Source: Polaribacter sp. BAL334 (GTDB lineage Bacteria > Bacteroidota > Bacteroidia > Flavobacteriales > Flavobacteriaceae). Taken from it: DNA of 64,000 nucleotides. The DNA lies in assembly GCF_015767435.1 (NCBI RefSeq), contig NZ_JADWOV010000319.1, positions 62,001 through 126,000 on the forward strand, read 5' to 3'. Positions 18,664 to 28,900 of this stretch are shown in pieces. Positions within the stretch are counted from its first letter, which is position 1. Every line of letters starts with the position of its first letter. Below the pieces are notes generated by a model. The model did no database searches, had not been told where the DNA came from, and saw only the letters and a program-made list of their open reading frames with translations. The position numbers and the translations under genes are program-made.

Positions 18664-19616
18664 TGTCTGATGTGGAAGCTGTAAATGAATTGGTAAAAAA
18701 ATACCAATCATTACAAAAAGAAATAGGGAAAGTAATCATTGGTCAAAAAGACGCTGTAAACTTTACACTTTTATCAATTTTTTGTGGAGGACATTCACTA
18801 TTGATAGGAGTTCCTGGATTGGCCAAAACACTTTTGGTAAATACAGTTTCAGATGCTTTAGGATTGCATTTTAAGCGCATCCAATTTACACCAGATTTGA
18901 TGCCTTCAGATATTTTAGGAAGTGAAATTTTAGACCAAAACAGGCAATTTACATTTATAAAAGGGCCTATTTTTTCTAATATCATTTTGGCAGATGAAAT
19001 CAATAGAACACCACCAAAAACACAGGCAGCATTGTTAGAAGCAATGCAAGAGCGTTCTGTAACTATTTCTGGAAATCATTACAAATTAGAGTTGCCTTTT
19101 TTTGTATTGGCAACTCAAAATCCTATTGAACAAGAAGGAACATATCCTTTGCCTGAAGCCCAATTGGATCGTTTTATGTTTTCTATCAATTTAGAATATC
19201 CCACTTTTAAAGAAGAGGTAGAAGTTGTTTTTAACACAACAAGCAATCAGAATCCACAATTGAATGCTATATTTTCAGGGTCAGAAATCATTGAAATTCA
19301 GCAATTAATTCGGAAAATTCCTGTGACAAATAATGTGGTTGAATATGCAGTTAGATTGGTAGGAAAAACCAGACCTAAATCAGCTGAAGCAACAGAAATG
19401 GTGAAAAACTATTTAGATTGGGGTGCAGGACCAAGAGCTTCACAAAATTTAGTTTTAGCAGCAAAAGCACATGCAGCAGTTCAAGGTAAATATTCTCCAG
19501 ATATTGAAGATGTAAAGGCAGTTGCTATTCCGATTTTATCGCACAGAATTGTGAAAAATTATAAGGCAGAAGCTGAAGGAATTACAGTTTCTGATATTAT
19601 AAATTCACTTTTATAA
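18663..19616 (+). CDS. MoxR family AAA+ ATPase
   Basis: A 317-residue MoxR protein: Walker A GVPGLAKTLLVNTV near residue 52, Walker B ILADEINRTPPKTQAALLEAMQE near residue 108, and the signature ATQNPIEQEGTYPLPEAQLDRF near residue 150. MoxR ATPases act as chaperones, often with VWA-domain partners (BatA/B), none of which is present here. The start overlaps the surA stop by one base. The stop adjoins the convergent rsmD stop within the 6-base palindrome TTATAA. Confidence 0.95.
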   Translation: MSDVEAVNELVKKYQSLQKEIGKVIIGQKDAVNFTLLSIFCGGHSLLIGVPGLAKTLLVNTVSDALGLHFKRIQFTPDLMPSDILGSEILDQNRQFTFIKGPIFSNIILADEINRTPPKTQAALLEAMQERSVTISGNHYKLELPFFVLATQNPIEQEGTYPLPEAQLDRFMFSINLEYPTFKEEVEVVFNTTSNQNPQLNAIFSGSEIIEIQQLIRKIPVTNNVVEYAVRLVGKTRPKSAEATEMVKNYLDWGAGPRASQNLVLAAKAHAAVQGKYSPDIEDVKAVAIPILSHRIVKNYKAEAEGITVSDIINSLL

Positions 19617-20168
19617 AGAATTTTCTTCGTTATTATATTCAAAAAAACTAAACACATTTCCTCCATATCGTTTGTCATAACTATGGTTTTTGTGTTGAGA
19701 TAAATCCGTATTTTTTGAATGCTCAATAATTAATAAACCTTCATCAGCAATCATTTCTTTATCAAAAACAATGTCAACAATTTGCAAAAACTTTTCAGTT
19801 TCGAAATGATAGGGTGGATCTGCAAAAATTATATCAGCTTTCAATGTTGTTTTTTCTAAGAAAGCATACACATCGCTTTTAAAGCTGTTGATATTGAAAT
19901 CAAGCTCTTTTGAAACAGCGTTGATATATTTTATACAATTGAAATTTTCGTCAACAGAGACTATCTGTTTACTGCCTCTTGAAGCAAATTCATAGCTGAT
20001 ATTTCCAGTGCCAGCAAACAAATCTATCACAGAAATCGCATCAAAATAAAAATGATTGTTTAAAACATTGAATAACCCTTCTTTTGCCATGTCTGTTGTA
20101 GGGCGAACAGGCAAATTTTTGGGTGCTTGTAATCGTCTTCCTTTGTGTTTTCCTGAAATGATTCTCAT
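19611..20168 (-). CDS. rsmD: 16S rRNA (guanine966-N2)-methyltransferase
   Basis: A 185-residue protein: MRIISGKHKGRRLQAP and RPTTDMAKEGLFNVL are the RsmD opening, VIDLFAGTGNISYEFASRG is the SAM-binding motif I, and IIFADPPYHFE near residue 118 is the catalytic DPPY. It methylates G966 of 16S rRNA during small-subunit assembly. The start overlaps the DUF3822 gene by 4 bases, a pairing common in Bacteroidota. Confidence 0.95.
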   Translation of the reverse strand: MRIISGKHKGRRLQAPKNLPVRPTTDMAKEGLFNVLNNHFYFDAISVIDLFAGTGNISYEFASRGSKQIVSVDENFNCIKYINAVSKELDFNINSFKSDVYAFLEKTTLKADIIFADPPYHFETEKFLQIVDIVFDKEMIADEGLLIIEHSKNTDLSQHKNHSYDKRYGGNVFSFFEYNNEENSL

Positions 20169-20983
20169 CCTAATAAAATAAAATTTGAATGTTTTTTGGC
20201 ATCTAATTCTTTGAAAATAGCTTGAGAACTTTCAAGAAAAAATACATTTTTGATATATGTAAAAACAATTTTGTACAAGTCTGATTCTAAGGATATTTCT
20301 CCTGTAAAATACAATTTGTATTCTTCGTTATTTAACTGCAATTGTTCTGCAACAAAAAGAATATAATAGATGAAATCTTCTTTAGATTTATAAGAAAAGG
20401 AATTGGTTAAAATCAATTTTTTATGAGCCAAAATAACAATGTCAAATGTGTTTTTGGAAACATTTACAAACATTACCTTTTCTTCCAGTTTATTTTTTTG
20501 AATCAATTTTTCTATAAGAATGGTAGTGTGGTGTTTATACTCAAATTCGCCAAAATTTTGAAACAAATAGTTATTGATATTTACATAAGGCACATATACA
20601 TTTTTGGCTTCAATTTCGGCAATAGAATCAAAAGTTATAAAATCTGTTTGTAAAGTTTTGATGTTGAACTCAAGATAGGAGTTTAACGAATTTTCATCAA
20701 AAAAATCATTAGGGATAAGTGTGTTTAAATTATTTTGATGAATGACAAAAACTTCATTGTATTCATAATGCAAAATGGCATCTTCGTTAAAAATAGTTTT
20801 TATTTTATCCAATAAATCTTCTAATGAGTTGAGCGTTTCGTCAAAAACATATTCAGAAAAATAAATGATTTCTTTTGAAATTAAATCTGAAACACAAAAA
20901 GAAAATCCATCCAAACTAAATTGGATGGATAGAATCTTATTGTGTATTTTTTTAAAAGAAATGTTACTGCTGCTTTTTTTCAC
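20165..20983 (-). CDS. DUF3822 family protein
   Basis: A 272-residue protein without a signal peptide. FKKIHNKILSIQFSLDGFSFCVSD and the later DFITFDSIAEIEAKNVYVPYVNINNYLF segment match the Bacteroidota-specific DUF3822 family, which adopts an actin/ASKHA-like fold by prediction (general knowledge, not shown here). Function unknown. It overlaps rsmD by 4 bases and the upstream membrane-protein gene by 20, forming a three-gene unit. A link to ribosome maturation is only suggested by position. Confidence 0.82.
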   Translation of the reverse strand: MKKSSSNISFKKIHNKILSIQFSLDGFSFCVSDLISKEIIYFSEYVFDETLNSLEDLLDKIKTIFNEDAILHYEYNEVFVIHQNNLNTLIPNDFFDENSLNSYLEFNIKTLQTDFITFDSIAEIEAKNVYVPYVNINNYLFQNFGEFEYKHHTTILIEKLIQKNKLEEKVMFVNVSKNTFDIVILAHKKLILTNSFSYKSKEDFIYYILFVAEQLQLNNEEYKLYFTGEISLESDLYKIVFTYIKNVFFLESSQAIFKELDAKKHSNFILLG

Positions 20984-21698
20984 TTGCTTTATCGTAAGAT
21001 GGTGGCCAGTTTCCTCCAGTAGTTACTTCGTCTAAGGAACCAACAGAAACAAACTCTCCTTTGATTTGATCAGTTTCAATGGCTTCCAATTCTTGTTTTA
21101 CCAAAGATTCATTCATACCTGCTAAAATTCCTTTTTTAGGAGTTCTAGCCATAAAAGTAGGAACAACCAATCCTTGTACTTTTTCAACTTTAGATACTTC
21201 TAATTCAAATTCAACTCCTTCAACACCAGGAACCTTGAACATGTTTTTGTAATCACGACCCTCGAAATATTTCATAACAGGCTCATAACCAATTGTATCA
21301 GTTACTTTTCTTTCTACATCGATAATAACTCCACCACCTCTATTTTCTTTTTCAATGATGGTTCTTGATTCTGTTAAAGCAAGTTTTGCTTGTTCTACAA
21401 AAGCAATCAACAAATCTTTATTGTTTGTGTATCTACCGTATTTTTCATAGAATTTTATTTCAGCATCTCTTATTATTTTCAGATTCTCTACAACTGGTGC
21501 ATATTTTTTAATCTTTTCCTTATTAAATTCGATTGGCTCCATGATGCCTCCATAAATTTTAAAACCTAAGAAAATTGCCAAAACCAACAGTAAAATTGAA
21601 GGAATCCAGCGTAATTTTAAAGGAAGATATTTAACAATTGAGAAAGCAAGAAGAACAGCTACTAAGACAGCTCCTATAATCATTAGTAATAAACTCAT
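20964..21698 (-). CDS. Conserved membrane-anchored protein of unknown function
   Basis: A 244-residue protein with two N-terminal hydrophobic segments (residues 1-22 and about 29-48, around IPSILLLVLAIFLGFKIYGG). A long soluble part follows containing IRDAEIKFYEKYGRYTNNKDLLIAFVEQA, reminiscent of the pilin-like 'YxxKYGxYT' pattern, and ending GGNWPPSYDKASEKKQQ. I do not recognise a named family. It heads the DUF3822-rsmD transcript, overlapping DUF3822 by 20 bases. A role at the inner membrane is inferred from topology only. Confidence 0.8.
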   Translation of the reverse strand: MSLLLMIIGAVLVAVLLAFSIVKYLPLKLRWIPSILLLVLAIFLGFKIYGGIMEPIEFNKEKIKKYAPVVENLKIIRDAEIKFYEKYGRYTNNKDLLIAFVEQAKLALTESRTIIEKENRGGGVIIDVERKVTDTIGYEPVMKYFEGRDYKNMFKVPGVEGVEFELEVSKVEKVQGLVVPTFMARTPKKGILAGMNESLVKQELEAIETDQIKGEFVSVGSLDEVTTGGNWPPSYDKASEKKQQ

Positions 21699-21800
21699 TT
21701 TATTTTGTTTTTAATAGTAATAAGGCAAATCTACAATTTTTTTTCAATCATAAAAACTTTTATTTATAAAGAAAGGTATCTTTGTTGAATTATATTTTTT

Positions 21801-23225
21801 ATGATTCAAAAACCTGCAGATTTTTATGCGCAATTACGTGCAATTTTCCCTTTTTTAGCAACAGAAAAACAAGATATATTGCTAAAAATGTTGAGTAATT
21901 TTATCTTTGATGTCAATAAAGAAAGTCTTTTTTTATTGAAAGGATATGCAGGAACAGGAAAAACAACCACTATTAGCACCTTTGTAAATTCGTTAAAATT
22001 TGCTGGAAAAAAAGCAGTTTTATTAGCGCCAACAGGAAGAGCTGCAAAAGTGATTTCTGTGTATTCAAAACGTCCTGCTTTTACAATCCATAAAAAAATT
22101 TATTTCCCCAAAAAACAATCAAATGCATCTATTTCATTTGTATTGCAACCAAATAAACACACCAATACTATTTTTATTGTTGATGAAGCTTCTATGATTC
22201 CTGATGAAAAGCAACATCAAAATTCATTTGAAGCAACGTCTTTATTAGATGATTTGATTTCGTTTGTGTATTCAGGCGAAAATTGCAAATTGCTATTTAT
22301 TGGTGATACAGCTCAGCTTCCGCCTGTAAAATTAACGGTCAGTCCTGCTTTAGATTCAGAAATTTTGACACATCATTATTATAAAGATGTTAAAGAAATT
22401 GAGTTGGATGAAGTGATGCGTCAACATGAAAATTCAGGAATTTTGTTCAATGCAACTCAATTGCGAAAATTGATTCAAAATGATGGAAATCCATTTCAAT
22501 TTCATCTGAAGTTTCCTGATATCAGAAAATTGGAGGATGGATATGACATTGAAGATGCTATTATGGATGCTTATAATTCAAATGGAGTTGAGGATACTGC
22601 ATTTATTGTGCGTTCAAATAAAAGAGCGAATGAATACAATCAGCAAATTCGGATGCAAATTAGAGGTCAAGAAAATACGATTTCTGCTGGGGATTATATC
22701 ATGGTTGTCAAAAATAATTATTTTTGGTTGGACGAAACTTCTCCTGCAGGATTTATTGCAAATGGAGATATCTGCGAAATACTGAGAATTTTTTCTATCA
22801 AGGAAATTTATGGATTTTCATTTGCTGAAGTCACTCTTAGAATGATTGATTATCCTGAAATTCCTCCATTTGAAACAGTGTTGCTTTTAGAAACTTTAAC
22901 TAGTGAAAGTCCTTCATTAACTTATGAAGAATCCAATAAATTATATCAAGCTGTAAAAGAGGATTATGCTGATGAAACTTCCAATTATAAACAATTATTG
23001 GCAATAAAAAAAAATCCGTATTTCAATGCATTGCAAGTCAAGTTTTCATATGCTATCACCTGTCATAAATCGCAAGGAGGACAATGGAAAACTGTTTTTG
23101 TAGAGCAACCCTATTTGCCAGATGGAGTTTCAAAAGAGTATTACAGATGGTTATACACAGCCATTACAAGAGCGCAAGAAAAATTATATTTGATAGGATT
23201 TAAAGACGAATTTTTTGCGAGTTAA
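21801..23225 (+). CDS. RecD-like ATP-dependent DNA helicase (superfamily 1)
   Basis: A 474-residue protein: FLLKGYAGTGKTTTISTFVNSL is Walker A (near residue 42), IFIVDEASMIPDE Walker B (near 124), FIGDTAQLPPV motif III, and the UvrD-C-2-like end is VKFSYAITCHKSQGGQWKTVFV and WLYTAITRAQEKLYLIGF. It resembles compact RecD2/Dda-type 5'-3' helicases found across Bacteroidota. No RecB or RecC is nearby, so it acts alone. It shares stop-codon bases TTAA with the convergent LpxR-like gene. Confidence 0.92.
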   Translation: MIQKPADFYAQLRAIFPFLATEKQDILLKMLSNFIFDVNKESLFLLKGYAGTGKTTTISTFVNSLKFAGKKAVLLAPTGRAAKVISVYSKRPAFTIHKKIYFPKKQSNASISFVLQPNKHTNTIFIVDEASMIPDEKQHQNSFEATSLLDDLISFVYSGENCKLLFIGDTAQLPPVKLTVSPALDSEILTHHYYKDVKEIELDEVMRQHENSGILFNATQLRKLIQNDGNPFQFHLKFPDIRKLEDGYDIEDAIMDAYNSNGVEDTAFIVRSNKRANEYNQQIRMQIRGQENTISAGDYIMVVKNNYFWLDETSPAGFIANGDICEILRIFSIKEIYGFSFAEVTLRMIDYPEIPPFETVLLLETLTSESPSLTYEESNKLYQAVKEDYADETSNYKQLLAIKKNPYFNALQVKFSYAITCHKSQGGQWKTVFVEQPYLPDGVSKEYYRWLYTAITRAQEKLYLIGFKDEFFAS

Positions 23226-24172
23226 TGCAACAAATAATGTACAGCAATAGTTCCAAATTTATTACCATAGGTATATTTTAATCCTTCAGATTGACTTGTG
23301 TTATAGTTAAAAACATACGCAAAATGAAATCTATTTGCGGTAAATTTCAACCCAATTTCAACATTAAACACTAAAGGAATCAATTCTTTAACAACTGGAC
23401 TTCCTAAATTTAAAAAACTTCCTTGAATGGTTGCATCATAAAAAGCGTATCTAACTGTGGGTTTTATAAATATAAAAGATTCAATTTCTCTGACATCATT
23501 GGTGTTTTCATTATTCAAATTGGTTTTAAAAGCAATAGAATTTGCTAATTTCTGTAAAGGTTTCAAACCAATTCTGCCATAAAATCCAGTGGAAATATCC
23601 GTAAAAATAGTTCCGAAATTTGCTGAATTTACCCAAGAAATATCATACATTCCAGAAGAATCTTTACCTATAAACGAACTATATTCTGCGCCAAAATTGA
23701 CTGCTAAAGCGTTTTTAATTTGATATTCCCAACCAGTACCAAGCTTAAAACCATATATTTTGTGAATAAAATCTTGCAATTCTTTGCCAAAAGCATTTTC
23801 GCCAAGAACACCAATATCTATTGAAGTTGTTAGAATTTTGTTGGTTTTATAGACATTTGTAATTCCGAAATTGCCATATAAATAGCCTGCAAAAGGTCTG
23901 TCATGTTCATCAATGGAAGTTACATTGGGTCTGTTTGGGGTGTACATTTTATGCCCTATTTGCCATTGAAAAATTCTTTTTTCTATAGATTCTTTTTTAT
24001 TTTCTGATAAATATCTGTAGTTTAAAAATAAGCCATTTGAATAATATCGGTCTCTGACAACAGAAACGTACAAATCATTGTCATTGATAAAACTAATTTC
24101 TCTTGAAAATTTTTGTTGAGAAAACATCCAAAATGCGCTAAAAAACAATAAAAGTGTCAGAAATTTTTTCAT
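23222..24172 (-). CDS. LpxR-like outer-membrane lipid A deacylase family protein (DUF2219)
   Basis: A 316-residue beta-barrel-type protein with signal peptide MKKFLTLLLFFSAFWMFSQ. The frame is open further upstream (to 24229), but the signal peptide fixes the start at 24172. REISFINDNDLYVSVVRDRYYSNGL is the LpxR family motif containing the conserved Asn/Asp pair, followed by HDRPFAGYLYGNFG. LpxR removes the 3'-acyloxyacyl group of lipid A in Salmonella and Helicobacter; the activity of Bacteroidota homologues is unproven. It ends at the edge of the helicase gene. Confidence 0.88.
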   Translation of the reverse strand: MKKFLTLLLFFSAFWMFSQQKFSREISFINDNDLYVSVVRDRYYSNGLFLNYRYLSENKKESIEKRIFQWQIGHKMYTPNRPNVTSIDEHDRPFAGYLYGNFGITNVYKTNKILTTSIDIGVLGENAFGKELQDFIHKIYGFKLGTGWEYQIKNALAVNFGAEYSSFIGKDSSGMYDISWVNSANFGTIFTDISTGFYGRIGLKPLQKLANSIAFKTNLNNENTNDVREIESFIFIKPTVRYAFYDATIQGSFLNLGSPVVKELIPLVFNVEIGLKFTANRFHFAYVFNYNTSQSEGLKYTYGNKFGTIAVHYLLH

Positions 24173-24256
24173 TGACCACAAATATAAATGAACAGATGTA
24201 AAATCATTCTTTTTTAACACAATTATCAAAAAAAGGTTTTATTTTAGTGCTATTAA

Positions 24257-25126
24257 ATGAACTCGATGATTATTAAAGAAACGCTGTCTGCTGAAGATTT
24301 TCAAAACATACAAAGTAATAAAGAATTACTTGCCAAAATAAGAGAAAAGAATATTTCTTACGATAAAGTTCAAGAAGCACTATCTTATGAAAATGAATTA
24401 CGATTGTTACAAATAGAATTGGTAAAACTACAACGTCATATTTCAAATCATAATATGAGAGTTGCAGTGATTTTTGAAGGAAGAGATGCTGCAGGAAAAG
24501 GAGGGAATATCAGGCGATTTATGGAACATTTGAATCCACGATCAAGCAGATTAGTGGCGCTAAATAAACCAACAGATGTTGAAAAAGGGCAATGGTATTT
24601 TCAAAGATATATCAAGGAATTACCAAATCCTGGAGAAATTGTATTTTTTGATAGAAGTTGGTATAACAGAGCCGTTGTTGAGCCAGTGATGGGTTTTTGT
24701 TCGGAAATTCAGTATCGAAATTTTTTGGTGCAAGTTCCTGAATTTGAACATATGATGTATGAAGATGGAGTTGTCATCATCAAGTTTTGGTTGTCTATAA
24801 CCAAAGAAGAGCAATTAAAACGTTTTGAAGCACGAAAAGAAAATCCATTAAAACGTTGGAAATTTAGTCCTGTAGATAAACAAGGACAATTTTTGTGGGA
24901 TAAATACACCCAATACAAAGCAGAAATGTTTTCAAAAACTCATACAACCTATAGTCCTTGGATGATTATCAAAACCAACAATAAAAAAGTTGCGAGATTG
25001 GAATCTATGAGACATGTATTGTCACAATTTTATTACGAAGGAAAGTCGCAAGCAGGAACTGTTCTTACTCCAGATCCAAATGTGGTGATGCGTTATTTTC
25101 GTTCCAACATTCATCAAATAGATTAA
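24257..25126 (+). CDS. Polyphosphate kinase 2 (PPK2) family protein, copy 1
   Basis: A 289-residue PPK2. Walker A is IFEGRDAAGKGGNIRRFMEHLNPR near residue 72, the lid/Walker B region is GEIVFFDRSWYNRAVVEPVMGFC near 128, and PLKRWKFSPVD lies near 196. PPK2 enzymes transfer phosphate between polyphosphate and nucleoside mono- or diphosphates. It is a single-domain form. The neighbour 4 bases downstream is a second PPK2, so they are co-transcribed. Which direction and nucleotide it prefers cannot be read from the sequence here. Confidence 0.94.
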   Translation: MNSMIIKETLSAEDFQNIQSNKELLAKIREKNISYDKVQEALSYENELRLLQIELVKLQRHISNHNMRVAVIFEGRDAAGKGGNIRRFMEHLNPRSSRLVALNKPTDVEKGQWYFQRYIKELPNPGEIVFFDRSWYNRAVVEPVMGFCSEIQYRNFLVQVPEFEHMMYEDGVVIIKFWLSITKEEQLKRFEARKENPLKRWKFSPVDKQGQFLWDKYTQYKAEMFSKTHTTYSPWMIIKTNNKKVARLESMRHVLSQFYYEGKSQAGTVLTPDPNVVMRYFRSNIHQID

Positions 25127-25130
25127 TTGT

Positions 25131-25916
25131 ATGAATTTAGATTTAACAGAAGAGGAATTAAGAAGGTTAAATACCAAAAAAGGATTTTTAGCCTTGCTTT
25201 TAAAAGAACCTTACAGTGTTGAAAAAGCACTCAGATATATTGATTATCAGAAGAAAATAGAGAAATTGCAGATAGAATTAATTCGGATGCAAACTTGGGC
25301 AATTCAAAATGATGAACGAATTATAGTCGTTTTTCAAGGAAGAGATGCTGCAGGAAAAGGAGGTGCCATCAGACGTGTAACAGAACGTATCAATCCACGT
25401 CACATGCGAATTGTTGCCTTACCAAAACCATCAAAAGACGAGGAATCTCAGTGGTATTTTCAGCGATATGTAGAGCAATTTCCAAAAGCGGGTGAAATGG
25501 TTTTTTTTGATAGAAGTTGGTATAACAGAGCAGTTGTGGAACCTGTAAACGGGTTTTGTACGCAAGAAGAATATGAAATTTTTATGAATCAGGTAAATGA
25601 TTTTGAAAGAATGATTCTTGAATCAGGGATTCACTTGGTGAAAATTTACATGTCAATTTCAAAAAGAGAGCAAGCAAAACGTTTTGCTGACATCAAAAAC
25701 GATCCATTAAAACAATGGAAAATGACTAAATTAGATGAAAAAGCACAAGAATTGTGGGATCAATATACTGAGTATAAAAATGCCATGTTTGCAAGAACAA
25801 ATACCAAAATTTCTCCTTGGAAAATAATTCAAGCAAATAGAAAAACGGATGCAAGAGTGAACGTAATCAATCATATTTTAAAGATGATTCCTTATGATAA
25901 AAATTTAGAAATCTAG
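25131..25916 (+). CDS. Polyphosphate kinase 2 (PPK2) family protein, copy 2
   Basis: A 261-residue PPK2 paralogue of the gene before it. FQGRDAAGKGGAIRRVTERINPRH lies near residue 66, EMVFFDRSWYNRAVVEPVNGFC near 122, and PLKQWKMTKLDEKAQELWDQYTEYKNAM near 195. Catalytic motifs are intact. It differs from copy 1 at the position after GKGG (A versus N), in the N-terminus and in lacking the C-terminal tail. Two co-transcribed copies may act on different nucleotides or as a hetero-oligomer (inferred). Confidence 0.94.
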   Translation: MNLDLTEEELRRLNTKKGFLALLLKEPYSVEKALRYIDYQKKIEKLQIELIRMQTWAIQNDERIIVVFQGRDAAGKGGAIRRVTERINPRHMRIVALPKPSKDEESQWYFQRYVEQFPKAGEMVFFDRSWYNRAVVEPVNGFCTQEEYEIFMNQVNDFERMILESGIHLVKIYMSISKREQAKRFADIKNDPLKQWKMTKLDEKAQELWDQYTEYKNAMFARTNTKISPWKIIQANRKTDARVNVINHILKMIPYDKNLEI

Positions 25917-25973
25917 GTCAAAAAGAATATAAAAAATGACTATTTTTGATATGCATATATTTGTTTCCCTCAA

Positions 25974-28900
25974 ATGTCAAAATCTGTTAATTCGATATTC
26001 CTTTTTTTCATTTTAGTTACTCAGTTTTTACAGTCACAAGAGTCACCAATTGCTAATGATGATATCGCGAGTGTAATACAAAATAATCAATTAATTGTAA
26101 GTGCACCAGGGATTTTAAACAATGATACAGATGCGGATGGAGAGCTGCTTTCAGTCATAAATTTTCAAATTAATAGTGCGAATTTTTCAGTTGGTAAATC
26201 AGTATTTTTGCCTGAAGGAAATATAACTATTCAAGCAGATGGTGGATTTCGTTTTATTCCTGCAACTAATTTTTTAGGAGCTTTTCCAACCATAAATTAT
26301 ACCATCACAGATGGAACATTTACAAGTTCAGCCAATCTAACAATTACAGTTATTTTGCCTCCAACGCCACCTCTTGCTGTGGATGATTCAAATATTACAG
26401 AGAAAAATACTCCTTTAAATGTTGGAATTCCTGGCGTTTTAAGTAATGATTCAGACGCGGACGGAGATACAATTTTGGTGTCTAATTTCTCTGTAAATGG
26501 TTCACAGTTTACTGCTGGTGAAACAGCCACTTTTTCTGAAGGAACAATCACTATTTCCTCTGATGGAAGTTATACTTTTATTCCAACCTCTGGTTTTGTA
26601 GGAACTATTCCAACTATTACTTACACCATCACTGATGGAACTTTGACAAGTTCAGCCAATTTAACAATCACAGTTGTTTTACCTCCAATTCCACCAATTG
26701 CAGTTATCAATTATGATACTGTTGAAATCAATACAACCTTAACTGTTCCTGCTCCAGGCGTATTAGAAAATGATACTGATGAAAATGGAGATGTACTTTC
26801 AGTCGTGCAATTTACTGTAAATGGTTTCACTTATCTTGCAGGTCAAACAACCATTTTGACTCAAGGAAGTATCACAATTGCAGCTGATGGGAGTTATGTT
26901 TTTGTGTCAACTCCAAATTATATTGGTGATGTTCCTGTAATAACATATACAATTTCTGATGGAACTTTTACAGCATCAACTACCTTGAATTTTACAGTTG
27001 AACCTGTTGATAATTTATTAGAAATTTCTTCTTTTACGAGTTGTAATCAGGGTTTTACAGCTGATGGAGAATATAAAGTGAGATATACAATGGTGCTTTT
27101 TAATAAAAGTACTGCAAGAGATTATCATCCAACAAGTTTGATAAAAAACATCGATATCATCAATGATTTGCAAGCTACTTTTGGGAATAGTTGTGTTGTT
27201 GAAGTCAGTGAAGTTTCGATAGTAAATAATGTTTTTACACGAGATTTTATAAACAATGCTGGGTATCCAAGAGAATTTACAAACAATGCAATCAACAACA
27301 ACTTTTTAAATATAACTTCAAATTCAGTTTTTAATGCGGATGCAATTGATAATTTGACATTATATCCAAGACAAAATGTTACCGTTTCTTTTTGCGTAAC
27401 GATCAATCCTTTTTGTAACGGAAGACCAAATCCAACACCTTCTGGTTCTGGAATTAATTTTGATAATGTCATAAACATTACTTCTGATAGAGGAAATGCT
27501 ACCCGAAATTTAATATTATCAGATTTTCATACTACAGAAGCAGTTGTTACTGCGGGTTTATATGTCCCAGAATTCAATGACTCTTTGAATCCTCCTGGAG
27601 TGATAAATTTTGATGGAACGTATGATTATGCAAACAGAGTAATTATTACAAATGAAGGGACAGCAACTGCAACAAATATCAATTTCAATATGGGTTTGGG
27701 CAGTTTTTTAGATAATGGAATTCGGTTTTCTGAAATCATAATCCAACAAGTTGAAGGCCCAAATGTTATCATAAATCCAAATTACGATGGAAATATTGAA
27801 ACCTTATTATTAGCCCCAAATAATTCATTGGCAGCAGGTCAAAAAATAATTTTAGAGTTGTTTTTTGTTATAGAACCTTATGCATCAACTGTGTATAGTT
27901 TTTTCAATCAAATTAATATTTCTCAAACTCAGGGAAGTTTAGATGGTTTTAACGAATCTACTGCAGCAAATAAAAGACGCAATTCTTTTGTGTTTTGGTC
28001 TGATGGATTAGGAAATCATTTGGACAGATATTATAGAACAAATTCAGCAACAGCAGGCATTTCTTCTTCTCAACAATGTACTTGTAGTACGTCTAGTATG
28101 CGATTTTTATTCACCTCAAGTTCATCCACTGATATAAATATTGCTGAAGTAAATAAAACTCCCAATCGCATTTTAGAACACGAAGAAATCACGTATCAAA
28201 TCACCATCAAAAATACCAGTGAATCTGTTCAATTAATCAATTTGCAAATTCAAGATCATTTAACAGCAACTTGTAGTGGAAATATTATTTCAGTTAGCAA
28301 TCCTATAATTGCTAACTCCACAGCAACTTTAAATCCAACACTAAATCCAGCCTTTAATGGTGATACAAATCGAAATTTGTTTATCGGAAATGATGGGGTT
28401 TTAAGAAAAGATGAAACAATTACAGTACAATTTTCAGTCATTTATAATGAACCTTGTGTTGGTTCAAATAGGGCAATTTTCACCTCAAGAAATCCGTTAA
28501 ATACTGTAGTTACATCCGCAAGATCTATCAATATAAATGCAACAACAGATTCTGATGTAGATGGAATTATTGATACTATTGATATTGATGATGATAATGA
28601 CACCATTCCTGATGTTGACGAATACAATGGACTTGATGCATTTGGAGATGATGATGGAGATTTTATTCCAAATTATAGAGACACAGATTTTGGTGCTGAT
28701 GCAAATGTTGATGGAATTGTAGATATTTTTGATTTTGATGGAGATGGCATTCCCAATCACTTAGATTTAGATAGTGATAATGACGGAATTTTAGACATTT
28801 TTGAAGCTGGAAATTCACTTTCAGATACCAATAGAAATGGACGAACCAACAATCCAGTTGGGGCAAATGGTTTCGATAATTTGCATGAAACAAATGATAC

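Noticed and set aside
24173..24229. Upstream extension of the LpxR-like gene by 19 residues
   Set aside because: The signal peptide starts at the ATG at 24172, and an exported barrel protein should begin there.
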